From ISDg sp045645665 (GTDB taxonomy: Bacteria > Bacillota > Clostridia > Lachnospirales > Lachnospiraceae), in assembly GCA_045645665.1 (NCBI GenBank), contig JAZRJF010000064.1, positions 7,133-71,132 on the forward strand: a DNA stretch of 64,000 nt, in the 5' to 3' direction. Of the stretch, positions 50,485 through 59,794 are shown one piece after another. The notes under the pieces are model-generated. The model saw only the letters and a list, made by a program, of their open reading frames with translations, had not been told where the DNA came from and made no database searches. The number at the start of each line of letters is the position of its first letter. Position 1 is the first letter of the stretch. The translations under genes and the position numbers were made by a program.

Positions 50485-50621
50485 GCATTTTGCCGAATGA
50501 AATGCAAGCGGAATCGCTGAAAGAGAGCGCGTGTTTCATGCAAATGCTGTGAGGACAAGCATTTGCCGTTCTGTGTGTCAAAATGCATGTGCTATTTTTG
50601 TTGAAAATTATGCTTGCATTT
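50485..50621. other. Intergenic cluster of six AAATGC/GCATTT words upstream of rpsF
   Basis: GCATTT or AAATGC at 50485, 50500, 50542, 50559, 50581 and 50616, in mixed orientation, in the 447-bp gap between the RNHCP gene and rpsF. The last copy overlaps the rpsF -35 element. No gene is seen in the gap; 50280-50480 holds nothing I can identify. Confidence 0.75.
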
Positions 50622-50642
50622 TAAGAATCGCTATGTTAGAAT
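50614..50642 (+). promoter_or_regulatory. SigA promoter of the rpsF operon
   Basis: TTGCAT (50614-50619), 17 nt, TAGAAT (50637-50642). The ~80-nt leader has a small hairpin (CTTAT/ATAAG near 50680-50696) that could be part of autoregulation by S6:S18, though the known CCG-bulge motif was not identified. Confidence 0.7.
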
Positions 50643-50726
50643 GATTAACCGTGATATACTACACGTTTTTTCCTTGCTCTTATTTTGAGATAAGGGCCAG
50701 AGACCAAAAGGAGGTGCGAGACAACT

Positions 50727-51017
50727 ATGAACAAGTACGAATTAGCGTTAGTTGTAAGTGCAAAGATCGAAGACGAGGCCAGAGAAGCAGTTGTTGAGGC
50801 TGCTAAGAATCTTGTAACCAGATTCGGCGGTGTGATTACCGAAGTTGAAGATTGGGGCAAGAAGAGATTGGCGTATGAAGTTCAGAAGATGAATGAGGGC
50901 TTTTATTACTTCATCCAATTCGATGCGGAAGCTACAGTTCCTAATGAGATCGAGCAGAGAGTTCGAATCATGGATAATGTACTCCGGTTTTTGTGCGTTA
51001 GACGAGACGAAGAGTAA
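50727..51017 (+). CDS. rpsF: Ribosomal protein bS6
   Basis: A 96-residue 30S subunit protein that pairs with S18. NKYELALVVSAKIEDEARE, VEDWGKKRLAYEVQKMNEGF and FIQFDAEATVPNEIEQRVRI match bS6, as does the ending VLRFLCVRRDE. AGGAGGTG precedes ATG 50727. First gene of rpsF-ssb-rpsR, a highly conserved operon (gaps 14 and 61 bp). Confidence 0.97.
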   Translation: MNKYELALVVSAKIEDEAREAVVEAAKNLVTRFGGVITEVEDWGKKRLAYEVQKMNEGFYYFIQFDAEATVPNEIEQRVRIMDNVLRFLCVRRDEE

Positions 51018-51031
51018 GGAGGTAATCCTTT

Positions 51032-51466
51032 ATGAACAAAGTCATTTTGATGGGACGTCTCACAAGAGACCCCGAGGTAAGATACTCTCAGGGAAGCTCT
51101 ACTGCAATTTGCCGTTACAGCCTTGCTGTTGACCGCAGATTTAAGAGAGAGGGCGAGCCGGATGCCGACTTCTTCAACTGTACCGTGTTCGGTAAGGGTG
51201 CTGAGTTTGCTGAAAAGTATTTCAAGCAGGGAACGAAGCTTCTTGTTACCGGTCGTATTCAGAACGACAACTACACGAACAGAGAAGGCCAGAAGGTATA
51301 CAGCGTTCAGATTCTTGTAGAAGAGCAGGAATTTGCAGAGAGTAAGAATTCTAGCGCAGCAGGTGCAGGCGACAGCTTTGCATCCGCAAGACCGAATCCT
51401 GCAAGTGCAGGCGATGGTTTCCTTAACATTCCCGACGGAATTGACGAGGAGTTGCCATTTAACTAA
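51032..51466 (+). CDS. ssb: Single-stranded DNA-binding protein
   Basis: A 144-residue OB-fold SSB: MNKVILMGRLTRDPEVRYSQ, a hydrophobic core with FFNCTVFGKGAEFAEKYFKQ, a Ser/Ala/Asn linker (about 108-132) and the acidic C-terminal tip DEELPFN (normally D-D-D-I-P-F), which recruits replication and repair partners. AAGGAGGTAAT precedes ATG 51032. Middle gene of the rpsF-ssb-rpsR operon. Confidence 0.97.
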   Translation: MNKVILMGRLTRDPEVRYSQGSSTAICRYSLAVDRRFKREGEPDADFFNCTVFGKGAEFAEKYFKQGTKLLVTGRIQNDNYTNREGQKVYSVQILVEEQEFAESKNSSAAGAGDSFASARPNPASAGDGFLNIPDGIDEELPFN

Positions 51467-51527
51467 GCAGACGACGAAGCAAGCGATTCCATTTGCTTCA
51501 TAAGAATTGGATAGGAGGTAGACGACC

Positions 51528-51803
51528 ATGGCTTTCGATAAGACCAATAAGGGCGATAAGAGCGAAGCTCCCATGAGAAAGAGAGTAGTTCGCAGAAGAA
51601 AGAAAGTATGTGTATTCTGTGCAGATAAGAGCGGTGCAGGTATCGATTACAAGGATACCGCTAAGCTTAGAAAGTTCATCTCTGAGAGAGGTAAGATTCT
51701 TCCCAGAAGAATTACCGGCACTTGTGCAAAGCATCAGAGAGCTTTGACATCCGCTATTAAGAGAGCACGTCACGTAGCATTGATGCCGTACACGACGGAC
51801 TAA
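51528..51803 (+). CDS. rpsR: Ribosomal protein bS18
   Basis: A 91-residue 30S protein: basic N-terminal extension (MRKRVVRRRKKVCVFCADK) and the core YKDTAKLRKFISERGKILPR followed by ITGTCAKHQRALTSAIKRAR. It retains Cys residues in KVCVFCADK, as in the zinc-binding (C+) form of S18; the other two ligands are not all obvious, so zinc binding is uncertain. AGGAGGTAG precedes ATG 51528; a strong terminator follows. Confidence 0.97.
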   Translation: MAFDKTNKGDKSEAPMRKRVVRRRKKVCVFCADKSGAGIDYKDTAKLRKFISERGKILPRRITGTCAKHQRALTSAIKRARHVALMPYTTD

Positions 51804-51818
51804 TATGTCAGTTACATT

Positions 51819-51847
51819 CCCCGCAGGGTTCTGCGGGGAATTTTTTT
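51819..51847 (+). terminator. Terminator of rpsF-ssb-rpsR
   Basis: CCCCGCAG (51819-51826), loop GGTT, CTGCGGGG (51831-51838), then AATTTTTTT. Confidence 0.9.
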
Positions 51848-52070
51848 GTGCACAGGGAAAGGCAATATCTATAACACCACATATCGCTTATCAACCTGCA
51901 CAATCTTTGCGCGCCGTTTTTGTATAATACGTATATAGATACATATACCAAACAATGGTACAATCATACACGGTAGGTGCCATAGGTGAATATAAACCGC
52001 TGGGCTGGCGGTCACTAAATGCAAGGATTCCATCTATCATAGAAAAGGAAATTACAAAGGAGAAAGCCCC

Positions 52071-52289
52071 ATGCTAATGATTATCATATGGATATTAATA
52101 TTCTGCAAGGCAGACAAAGATGGCTTCATGAATACCGCAAAAAAAGTATACATCGCGATATATGCCATAGTGGCAATATTATCACTATTAGCACAAAACT
52201 CAACACCACTAATAGTGTATACCATAGAAACAATAGTGATATATTACTTATACAAAATATTTAAAGACACTATACAAAAGTACCTATAG
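52071..52289 (+). CDS. Small two-TM membrane protein in an AT-rich patch
   Basis: A 72-residue protein: short hydrophobic N-terminus (MLMIIIWILIF), then a TM helix at about 27-40 and another at 45-60, and a Lys-rich tail. Base composition is much richer in A+T than in the neighbouring genes, and codons such as ATA and TTA dominate, suggesting recent acquisition. AAAGGAG lies 9 nt upstream of ATG 52071, supporting translation. No family recognised. The 270 bp before it hold only the rpsR terminator. Confidence 0.6.
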   Translation: MLMIIIWILIFCKADKDGFMNTAKKVYIAIYAIVAILSLLAQNSTPLIVYTIETIVIYYLYKIFKDTIQKYL

Positions 52290-52300
52290 AAACATAACAG

Positions 52301-52343
52301 TAAAGCACCACCCGCACTTTGTTTGCGGGAATGGTGCTTTTCC
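52301..52343. terminator. Bidirectional terminator
   Basis: AAAGCACCACCCGCA (52302-52316) pairs with TGCGGGAATGGTGCTTTT (52324-52341; two unpaired bases). Confidence 0.85.
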
Positions 52344-52345
52344 TT

Positions 52346-52600
52346 TTATTCATATACTTCCCATTCTTTCTGGAGTAATTCTTTACGTTCGTGAGTATCA
52401 AACATTTTCCACACAGGCGGGGCAAATAACAGGCGAGTACCGAAAGGCTCATAGTAGAAAATATCACCGACTTTATGCGTATCATCAATATCAATCTTAC
52501 AACGAATTGTTCTACGCTTAATACAATATGTGATAATCGACTTAGAAACAATATAATAGCAACAAGAAAATGTCCGGCGAAAAAATGCTTTTATTTTGCA
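52346..52600 (-). pseudogene. Possible fragment of a coding sequence
   Basis: A minus-strand frame ending TAA at 52348-52346 encodes a plausible C-terminal peptide (IDIDDTHKVGDIFYYEPFG, APPVWKMFDTHERKELLQKE). No SD or convincing start codon is visible, and the frame runs into the leader of gdpP, so it may be a truncated gene belonging to the AT-rich insert. It could also be non-coding. Confidence 0.25.
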
Positions 52601-52717
52601 TGCAATCATGATAAAATAACAATGTATACGCTCGTGTGCCTGTCGGCCGAAGGAATCGACAGTACGGAGCGACAATGGTGTGAGAAAGACAACGACACGG
52701 AATTCGGAGGAAGAGCC

Positions 52718-54778
52718 TTGAAGATGAGTCGAAAAGTCAAAGGAAAGCTTAAGATGTACTTGCTGTGGCCCGTTTTTTTGACCGCATTGTGGATGGTTAC
52801 GGCGTGCATTTTGCTGGCAATCGATAAGAGTGCGGCGATGCTCGTATTTATCGCCGGTGTATTATATTTTGTTGTGACATTTGCGATGTACGTGCTGCGC
52901 AAGAAGCACATTTTGCGTGATTACGTGGATTTCGCGATGGACTACGCGCAGGTGCAGCACAAGATGGTGAAGGAGCTGCGAATTCCGTATGCCGTGATGG
53001 ATGCGGAGGGTGTGCTTCTGTGGTGCAACGATGAGTTTTGCGATTTGAGTGGCAAGGACCGCGTGGGCTATCCCATTCGCGAGCTTTTGACGGATGTGAA
53101 GGCATTTTCCCTTCCGAAGCACGACGGCGAGGAGAGAAATTACTTGACGCGCGTCGGTGATAAGATGTGCCGCGTTGTATTGCGTTTGATGCATACTCCG
53201 GAATTCCAGGAGGAGCTGCAGGCGCTGCAGATTGCGGATTCGAGAGGAAGAACGCAGAGATTGATTGCCGCATATCTGTACGACGAGACGGAGATTATGC
53301 GCTTGAAGCAGGAGAATTTCGACCGCAGACAGATCGTCGGACTTTTGTATATCGACAATTACGAAGAGGTGCTCGATTCCGTAGAGGAAGTAAAGCGTTC
53401 GCTGCTTACGGCATTGGTTGACCGTAAGATTACGAAGTACATGCAGGGCATCGATGCAATCATACGTAAGATTGAGAAGGACAAGTACTTTTTCGTATTT
53501 GAGAACCGCTACCTTGCGAGCCTGAGTGAGAGCAAATTCTCTATTCTCGACGAGGTACGTGCCGTCAGTCTCGGAACGGCATCGGAGACAAGCATTACAA
53601 TCAGTATCGGACTCGGCATCAACGCCTCCACGTATACGCAGGGCTATGAGTACGCTCGTGCGGCAATGGATTTGGCGCTCGGTCGTGGCGGTGACCAGGT
53701 TGTTATCAAGGATGGCGACAACATTACCTACTACGGCGGAAAGAGTGAATCCGTAGAGAAGAATACACGTGTAAAGGCGCGAGTAAAGGCACACGCACTT
53801 CGCGAGTTCATCGAGGGTAAGGAAGATATCTTTATCATGGGACATACGAACGGAGACGTGGATTGCTTCGGTGCGGCAGTCGGTATCTACCGAATTGCAA
53901 AGCATTTGGGTAAGAGGGCTTACATCGTGCTCAATGAAATCGGAAGCGCTTTGCGTCCGATGGTATCGAAGTTTTTGAACAATCCCGATTACGAGGAGAG
54001 CATGGTCGTCAGTACACTTCGTGCACAGGAGCTGGCAACACCGGATTCGTTGCTCGTTGTAGTGGATGTCAATCGACCGGTAATCACGGAATGTCCGGAG
54101 CTGTTTGATTTGATTTCGCAGGTCATCGTGCTCGATCATCACCGCAGAACCGGTGATTCGATTGAAAATGCTGCGCTTTCCTACATTGAACCGTACGCGT
54201 CCTCGGCATGTGAGCTTGTTGCGGAGGTTTTGCAGTACATCGGTGACGGCTTGAAGCTGCGTCCGCTCGAGGCAGAGGCAATGTACGCGGGCATTATGAT
54301 CGATACGAACAACTTCCTGACGAAGACGGGTGTGCGTACCTTTGAAGCGGCTGCGTATTTGCGACGCAACGGTGCGGATGTAACGCGTATTCGTAAGGCG
54401 TTCCGAAGCGATATGAACGAATATCTCGAGAAGGCAAAAGCGATTTCGGAGACGGAGTTCTTCATGAACCAATACGCATTTGCCGTATGCGATGCACAGG
54501 GAGTGGAGTCACCCACGATTCTCGGAGCGCAGGTGGCAAATGAGCTGCTTGAGATCAGCGGCATCAAAGCGTCGTTCGTATTCACCGACAACAAGGGCAA
54601 GGTGTTTATCAGCGCGCGCTCGATCGACGAGCTCAACGTGCAGGTTGTTATGGAGAAGCTCGGTGGCGGCGGCCATATGAGCGTAGCGGGTGCACAGCTT
54701 ACGGGTGTGTCGATTGACGAGGCTATGCAACGCGTAAGAGAAGTATTGACGAAGATGAAAGGAACAGGTGAGATATAA
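52718..54778 (+). CDS. gdpP: Cyclic-di-AMP phosphodiesterase GdpP
   Basis: A ~686-residue membrane phosphodiesterase degrading c-di-AMP. Two TM helices (about 15-60) are followed by a PAS-like domain (about 80-190), a degenerate GGDEF domain (about 215-335, SIGLGINASTY instead of an active motif), and DHH/DHHA1 domains: MGHTNGDVDCFGAAVG, VVDVNRPVI, VLDHHRRTG, GIMIDTNNF and GGGGHMSVAGAQL. The start is set at TTG 52718, 7 nt after GGAGG (52706-52710); ATG 52724 would be 13 nt away. Its stop overlaps the rplI start codon (TAATG), so translation is probably coupled. Confidence 0.95.
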   Translation: MKMSRKVKGKLKMYLLWPVFLTALWMVTACILLAIDKSAAMLVFIAGVLYFVVTFAMYVLRKKHILRDYVDFAMDYAQVQHKMVKELRIPYAVMDAEGVLLWCNDEFCDLSGKDRVGYPIRELLTDVKAFSLPKHDGEERNYLTRVGDKMCRVVLRLMHTPEFQEELQALQIADSRGRTQRLIAAYLYDETEIMRLKQENFDRRQIVGLLYIDNYEEVLDSVEEVKRSLLTALVDRKITKYMQGIDAIIRKIEKDKYFFVFENRYLASLSESKFSILDEVRAVSLGTASETSITISIGLGINASTYTQGYEYARAAMDLALGRGGDQVVIKDGDNITYYGGKSESVEKNTRVKARVKAHALREFIEGKEDIFIMGHTNGDVDCFGAAVGIYRIAKHLGKRAYIVLNEIGSALRPMVSKFLNNPDYEESMVVSTLRAQELATPDSLLVVVDVNRPVITECPELFDLISQVIVLDHHRRTGDSIENAALSYIEPYASSACELVAEVLQYIGDGLKLRPLEAEAMYAGIMIDTNNFLTKTGVRTFEAAAYLRRNGADVTRIRKAFRSDMNEYLEKAKAISETEFFMNQYAFAVCDAQGVESPTILGAQVANELLEISGIKASFVFTDNKGKVFISARSIDELNVQVVMEKLGGGGHMSVAGAQLTGVSIDEAMQRVREVLTKMKGTGEI

Positions 54779-55224
54779 TGGAGGTTATTTTATTACAGGA
54801 TGTAAAGTCGCTTGGTAAGAAGGGTGAGATTGTGAAGGTCAGCGATGGCTACGCTCGAAATTTCATCCTCCCGAAGAAGCTCGGAGTAGAGTCCAATGCG
54901 AAGAACCTCAACGATTTGAAGCTGCAGAAGGCGGCTGAGGCGAAGCATGCGAAGGAGCTTTTGGATGCAGCGCAGGAGCTGGCATCGAAGATCAACGGAA
55001 GCTCCGTTAAGTGTGGAATTAAGACCGGCGAGAACGGAAGAGTATTCGGTTCGGTGTCCGCGAAGGAGATTTCCGAGGCAATGAAGGAGCAGCTCGGCTT
55101 GGACATCGACAAGAAGAAGCTTGTACTTAGCACAACGATTCGAAATGAAGGAACCTTTACCGCGGCTGTGAAGCTTCACCCGCAGGTAACGGCAGAGCTT
55201 ACGGTAAAAGTGGAAGGAAACTAG
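54778..55224 (+). CDS. rplI: Ribosomal protein bL9
   Basis: A 148-residue 50S protein: MEVILLQDVKSLGKKGEIVK and VSDGYARNFILPKKLGV in the N-terminal RNA-binding domain, a long connecting helix (about 45-75), and the C-terminal domain with FGSVSAKEISEAMKEQ and VKLHPQVTAELTVKV. It begins one base inside the gdpP stop codon and is followed 4 bp later by dnaB, the conserved gdpP-rplI-dnaB order of Firmicutes. Confidence 0.97.
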   Translation: MEVILLQDVKSLGKKGEIVKVSDGYARNFILPKKLGVESNAKNLNDLKLQKAAEAKHAKELLDAAQELASKINGSSVKCGIKTGENGRVFGSVSAKEISEAMKEQLGLDIDKKKLVLSTTIRNEGTFTAAVKLHPQVTAELTVKVEGN

Positions 55225-55228
55225 ACCA

Positions 55229-56563
<1,335 letters not shown>

Positions 56564-56731
56564 TACGAAACAACAAAGCATCCGCCCGGGTCTGTGGAAT
56601 TATGAAGAATGCCGCAGAAACGCGGCGGATGATTTTTTATGAAAATGCCCCGATAGGATTGCAACCCTACGTTGACGGCTGTAAAATAATGGCGTACGAG
56701 TTATTATTATGTTAACGGAGGTTGTACTATT

Positions 56732-57508
56732 ATGGGAGAACGACATTACACCATTGCGGAAATAGCGAAAAAGGTAGACGTGGAGCCACACCTGTTGCGA
56801 TACTGGGAGGAAGAGCTTGCACTCGATATCCCGCGAAATGAGCGTGGACTCCGCTATTATCGACGTCAAGAGCTGATGCTCTTTCGCGCTATACAGAACC
56901 TGCGGACGAAAGGCTTTCGCATGAGCGCGATTAAGATGGTGCTGCAGGACATTTACCGTGTTGAGGAGCTGCCGGCGGAGAAGCTGCTGGAGCTTCGCGA
57001 TCGAATCGACGATGCGATGGGCTTGAAGCGCTTGGATGCGACATTTGACGGAGGTCACGAGCGAGTTGCGCTATTAAGAGAGCCGGCGAGCGGCGCAGAG
57101 TCGGCGGACAAGCCGCTGTCGGAGCAAAATGCGGAGCTGTGCGGAAAGAACGGAAAAGGCGAGCAGGCCGAGGTGGTGACTACCGTACAGGACAAGCCTG
57201 CGGAAAGAATGGAGCAGTTCCGCAAGCTGATGACGGACATTGTATACGATGCGATGAAGCAAAATAGTGAGGAGTTGAGCAGAAGAATCAATTATACCGT
57301 GACCGACTCCGTTGTGAGGGAGATAGACCATCTGATGCGCCGCAGAGAGGAACGCGAGGAGGCGCACTACCGCAAACTCGATCAGGCTCTTTCCGGTTAC
57401 CGCAAGGAAATGCTCGGTGAGGTTGCCGTGACAAAGGCACCGACCCCTATGAGAATAGAGGCGAAGACGAAGCGTGCATTAGGCTTGTTCAAACGGACGA
57501 CCGAGTAA
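56732..57508 (+). CDS. MerR-type HTH protein with long C-terminal coiled coil
   Basis: A 258-residue protein. The N-terminal MerR-like winged helix is clear: YTIAEIAKKVDVEPHLLRYW and EEELALDIPRNERGLRYYRR (about residues 6-50). The remainder is largely charged helix, with RRINYTVTDSVVREIDHLMR and a C-terminal basic tail, resembling RacA-like chromosome-anchoring proteins or MerR-like proteins found near dnaB in Clostridia. No metal-binding Cys are present. Likely DNA-binding; function unknown. AACGGAGG precedes ATG 56732. Confidence 0.8.
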   Translation: MGERHYTIAEIAKKVDVEPHLLRYWEEELALDIPRNERGLRYYRRQELMLFRAIQNLRTKGFRMSAIKMVLQDIYRVEELPAEKLLELRDRIDDAMGLKRLDATFDGGHERVALLREPASGAESADKPLSEQNAELCGKNGKGEQAEVVTTVQDKPAERMEQFRKLMTDIVYDAMKQNSEELSRRINYTVTDSVVREIDHLMRRREEREEAHYRKLDQALSGYRKEMLGEVAVTKAPTPMRIEAKTKRALGLFKRTTE

Positions 57509-57557
57509 GAGTACATATGGCGGCGGAAGCATTTTGCCTACGCGAATAGACAAAAAG

Positions 57558-57596
57558 AAAACACGGTGTCTCGTAAGAAACACCGTGTTACTTTTA
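57558..57596. terminator. Bidirectional terminator
   Basis: AACACGGTGT (57560-57569) pairs with ACACCGTGTT (57580-57589), between convergent genes. Confidence 0.8.
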
Positions 57597-57615
57597 TCTT
57601 GTATTTAGGTTTCGA

Positions 57616-57786
57616 TTAACCCTCAACAATTGCCTCCACCGGGCAAGTTCCTGCGCAAGCGCCGCAATCCAAGCAAACGTCAGCGTCGATAACGTACTTG
57701 CTATCGCCTTCGCTAATTGCATCTACGGGACATCCGGATGCACAAGCACCACAGCTAAGGCAAGCATCGGTAATTACATATGCCAT
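57616..57786 (-). CDS. 2[4Fe-4S] ferredoxin
   Basis: A 56-residue clostridial-type ferredoxin. Two cluster motifs C-x2-C-x2-C-x3-C-P are present: ACLSCGACASGCPV and VCLDCGACAGTCPV, with pseudo-twofold symmetry. It carries electrons in anaerobic metabolism (for example pyruvate:ferredoxin oxidoreductase or hydrogenase). AGGAGG lies upstream of ATG 57786; SigA promoter at 57843-57871. Confidence 0.97.
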   Translation of the reverse strand: MAYVITDACLSCGACASGCPVDAISEGDSKYVIDADVCLDCGACAGTCPVEAIVEG

Positions 57787-57842
57787 GATTGTATCCTCCT
57801 AAAAATCGATATGTTGAAGCGCATTTCCTTTGCTTCGCCTCT

Positions 57843-57871
57843 ATTCTATCGCAAATCGAACAAGAATACAA
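57843..57871 (-). promoter_or_regulatory. SigA promoter of the ferredoxin gene
   Basis: Minus strand TTGTAT (57871-57866), 17 nt, TAGAAT (57848-57843). Confidence 0.65.
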
Positions 57872-57955
57872 TACGTTTTTTCAAAATTAATCTGGGAATG
57901 ATAGTAAACCGGAAAAATGCGCTTTTGCTGTCCGACCGCAGGTAGATACAGCCAC

Positions 57956-57983
57956 TTGACGAAAATGCAAAATGTGATATACT
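57956..57983 (+). promoter_or_regulatory. SigA promoter of the DUF1858 gene
   Basis: TTGACG (57956-57961), 16 nt containing AAATGC, TATACT (57978-57983). The ~100-nt GC-rich leader (57990-58080) contains GCCGC/GCGGC and other short stems followed by GGTGT, vaguely like the hairpin arrays. Confidence 0.65.
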
Positions 57984-58092
57984 ATGTGCAGGGTTCCTTT
58001 TGTCGGCCGGACAAGCCGCGAGCGTAGGCGGCGGTGTCGCATGTGCCGGAGCCCGAATTACTATTATATTTTCAGAAACGAGGTGCTTTGTA

Positions 58093-58293
58093 ATGATAAC
58101 TAAGGACATGACGATTGGTCAGATTCTTCGCATGGATATGAACGTAGTGCCGATTTTGTTGGATGCCGGTATGCATTGTGTCGGCTGTCCGTCTGCACAG
58201 GGCGAGTCTATCGAGCAGGCTGCAATGGTACACGGAATTGATCCGGAAGATTTGGTAGCTAAGATCAATGCTCATTTTGAGGCTAACAAGTAA
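58093..58293 (+). CDS. DUF1858 domain protein
   Basis: A 66-residue stand-alone DUF1858 protein: MTIGQILRMDMNVVPILLDA and GMHCVGCPSAQGESIEQAA, where C-x2-C forms the conserved redox-disulphide motif. The domain is associated with hybrid-cluster proteins and may handle redox or metal chemistry in anaerobes. ATG 58093 follows GAGGTG; an upstream in-frame GTG at 58000 is not supported. Promoter at 57956-57983, terminator after. Confidence 0.93.
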   Translation: MITKDMTIGQILRMDMNVVPILLDAGMHCVGCPSAQGESIEQAAMVHGIDPEDLVAKINAHFEANK

Positions 58294-58363
58294 TTTGCAT
58301 TTGACTGCGAATCAGTATGACAGGTAAGTAGAACGAAACAGTGGTTCGATTCTAAGAAGATGA

Positions 58364-58400
58364 AAGAAACCGGAGAGAGCATCTCCGGTTTCTTTTTTTC
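58364..58400. terminator. Terminator between convergent genes
   Basis: GAAACCGGAGA (58366-58376) pairs with TCTCCGGTTTC (58382-58392), then TTTTTTT. Confidence 0.9.
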
Positions 58401-58443
58401 AGCGCGTTGCGCAAATGTGTGTAATTGTTCGCTGCTTGTCTTG

Positions 58444-59208
58444 TTAAGCAATCAAGTTCGCCAAGGCCTGATCGGCGAGAATGCACTGATAATGCTCGCG
58501 GTAATACGGGATTGTTGCGCGCTCGGCCATCGAGCTGTATTCACAGGCGATGTTGCATACCTTGTTGAACTGTACGGCGTCAACATTGCCGGGCTCTAAG
58601 CAGAGTACATAGCCGCGGCCGGTCGTATCCTTGTAAAGCGAGCTCTCGCCGGTGTAAATGCGTCCGACGATTCTTGCATAGGACGTCAAATCCTCAAAGG
58701 AACGGAAGTAAAATGCCTTTGCCACGTCGGCGGTCGGCTCGATGCGAGTCGGAGCTTCCTTCTCGGCAGGAGTGGCGGTTGCCGGAGCCTTAGCCTGCTT
58801 CAGCTTGGAGAGAAAATCGCCGGTAATCTGCTGCAGATGATCGAGCATCTTGCTGGCAAACGGGGAAGTTGTCTCGGCAGTCTCGGCCACGTCGCTCTCA
58901 TCCGTCTCCTCGTCATCGTGGTAAGGGGTAAAGGAGGAAAAGCGGGTATCCAGCTCCTCCGGATTATCAATCTTCGTAATAATCAGCATCAGGGAGTCCG
59001 GCGAGGTCGGAATCGCCTCAATCATCAAAGGCGTATCCTCGGCTTCGAAGGCACATTCCGTTGAAGCCTTCTGCATCATGTCGCTGAACAGCTCCCTGGC
59101 CTTGTCGGAGCCGTACACAAATTCGCTCAACTGCAGGTTTCGATCACGAAGGTCCTGTTTGCTTAAAATGCAACGTATCTGATTGTCGTTAATGCGTTCA
59201 ATCTTCAT
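58444..59208 (-). CDS. mecA: MecA adaptor protein
   Basis: A 254-residue adaptor that delivers substrates (ComK in Bacillus) to the ClpCP protease. N-terminal MKIERINDNQIRCILSKQDL and RNLQLSEFVYGSDKARELF match MecA; a long acidic/Pro-Ala linker (about 95-160) joins the C-terminal domain AFYFRSFEDLTSYARIVGRI, GESSLYKDTTGRGYVLCLE. It is longer than Bacillus MecA (~218) mainly through the linker. AAAGGAG precedes ATG 59208. Confidence 0.93.
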   Translation of the reverse strand: MKIERINDNQIRCILSKQDLRDRNLQLSEFVYGSDKARELFSDMMQKASTECAFEAEDTPLMIEAIPTSPDSLMLIITKIDNPEELDTRFSSFTPYHDDEETDESDVAETAETTSPFASKMLDHLQQITGDFLSKLKQAKAPATATPAEKEAPTRIEPTADVAKAFYFRSFEDLTSYARIVGRIYTGESSLYKDTTGRGYVLCLEPGNVDAVQFNKVCNIACEYSSMAERATIPYYREHYQCILADQALANLIA

Positions 59209-59794
59209 GCAATAGCTCCTTTCTTGGTCGGTTTCGGTATGCTTGAAGTATACGTGAAATGTGCACTAAAGTCAATGGAGAAATTGTGAAAATTGCATAA
59301 CCAAATGCCCGAAACGTCGGCTTCCCTTGCATCTATGCGAGATTATTCTATGCGAGCTTTGGTGGTTTCATCAATGGATTTGCAAGGGGCAAATGCTCTA
59401 TACTTTAGGTGTCCACAAAACAGCAAAGAAGCCTTACTGTAGGTGCCTTTGCGAGATCTTACCGACGGGCACTCTGAAGTTGAGTCGTTAATAAAAAACG
59501 ACTCCGGGTCTAGACGTTTCTTTCTGTAGTATATCTCAAGGTTTACCACCTATTCAAAATGGAATCTCTTCTGCGTATGTCGGCGCAGGAGATTATGCAC
59601 CGGAGAGGTAGGATCACAAAGAAAAATCGGCAGGGTGCTGTCGGAAAAGAAGAAGAGAAACCCCACGATTACAAAGCATTTGCGCAAACCACACAACCTG
59701 TCAAAAGGGGTTTCTTTTCTTCGGAAGATGTGATACAATGTGAAGGTATCTGTGCGTGCATTTACGGCACGGCAGACGAGAAGGAGTTGTATAC
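59209..59794. other. 586-bp gap without a supported gene
   Basis: Holds a hairpin GAGTCGTT/AACGACTC near 59484-59505, a long inverted repeat (59650-59721) and a weak promoter for the GH18 gene (TTTCTT, 17 nt, TACAAT near 59711-59739). Open frames of 60-83 codons here lack SD sequences and family resemblance; one on the minus strand around 59343-59549 could be a decayed gene remnant. Confidence 0.5.
59650..59721. repeat. 15-bp inverted repeat with 42-nt loop
   Basis: AAGAAGAGAAACCCC (59650-59664) is complementary, with one mismatch, to GGGGTTTCTTTTCTT (59707-59721). It lies just upstream of the promoter-like sequence of the GH18 gene. Confidence 0.7.

Noticed and set aside
59343..59549. 68-codon minus-strand frame starting MVNLEIYYRKKRL
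   Set aside because: No SD, no recognised family and flanked by hairpins; at most a decayed remnant, so not listed as a gene.
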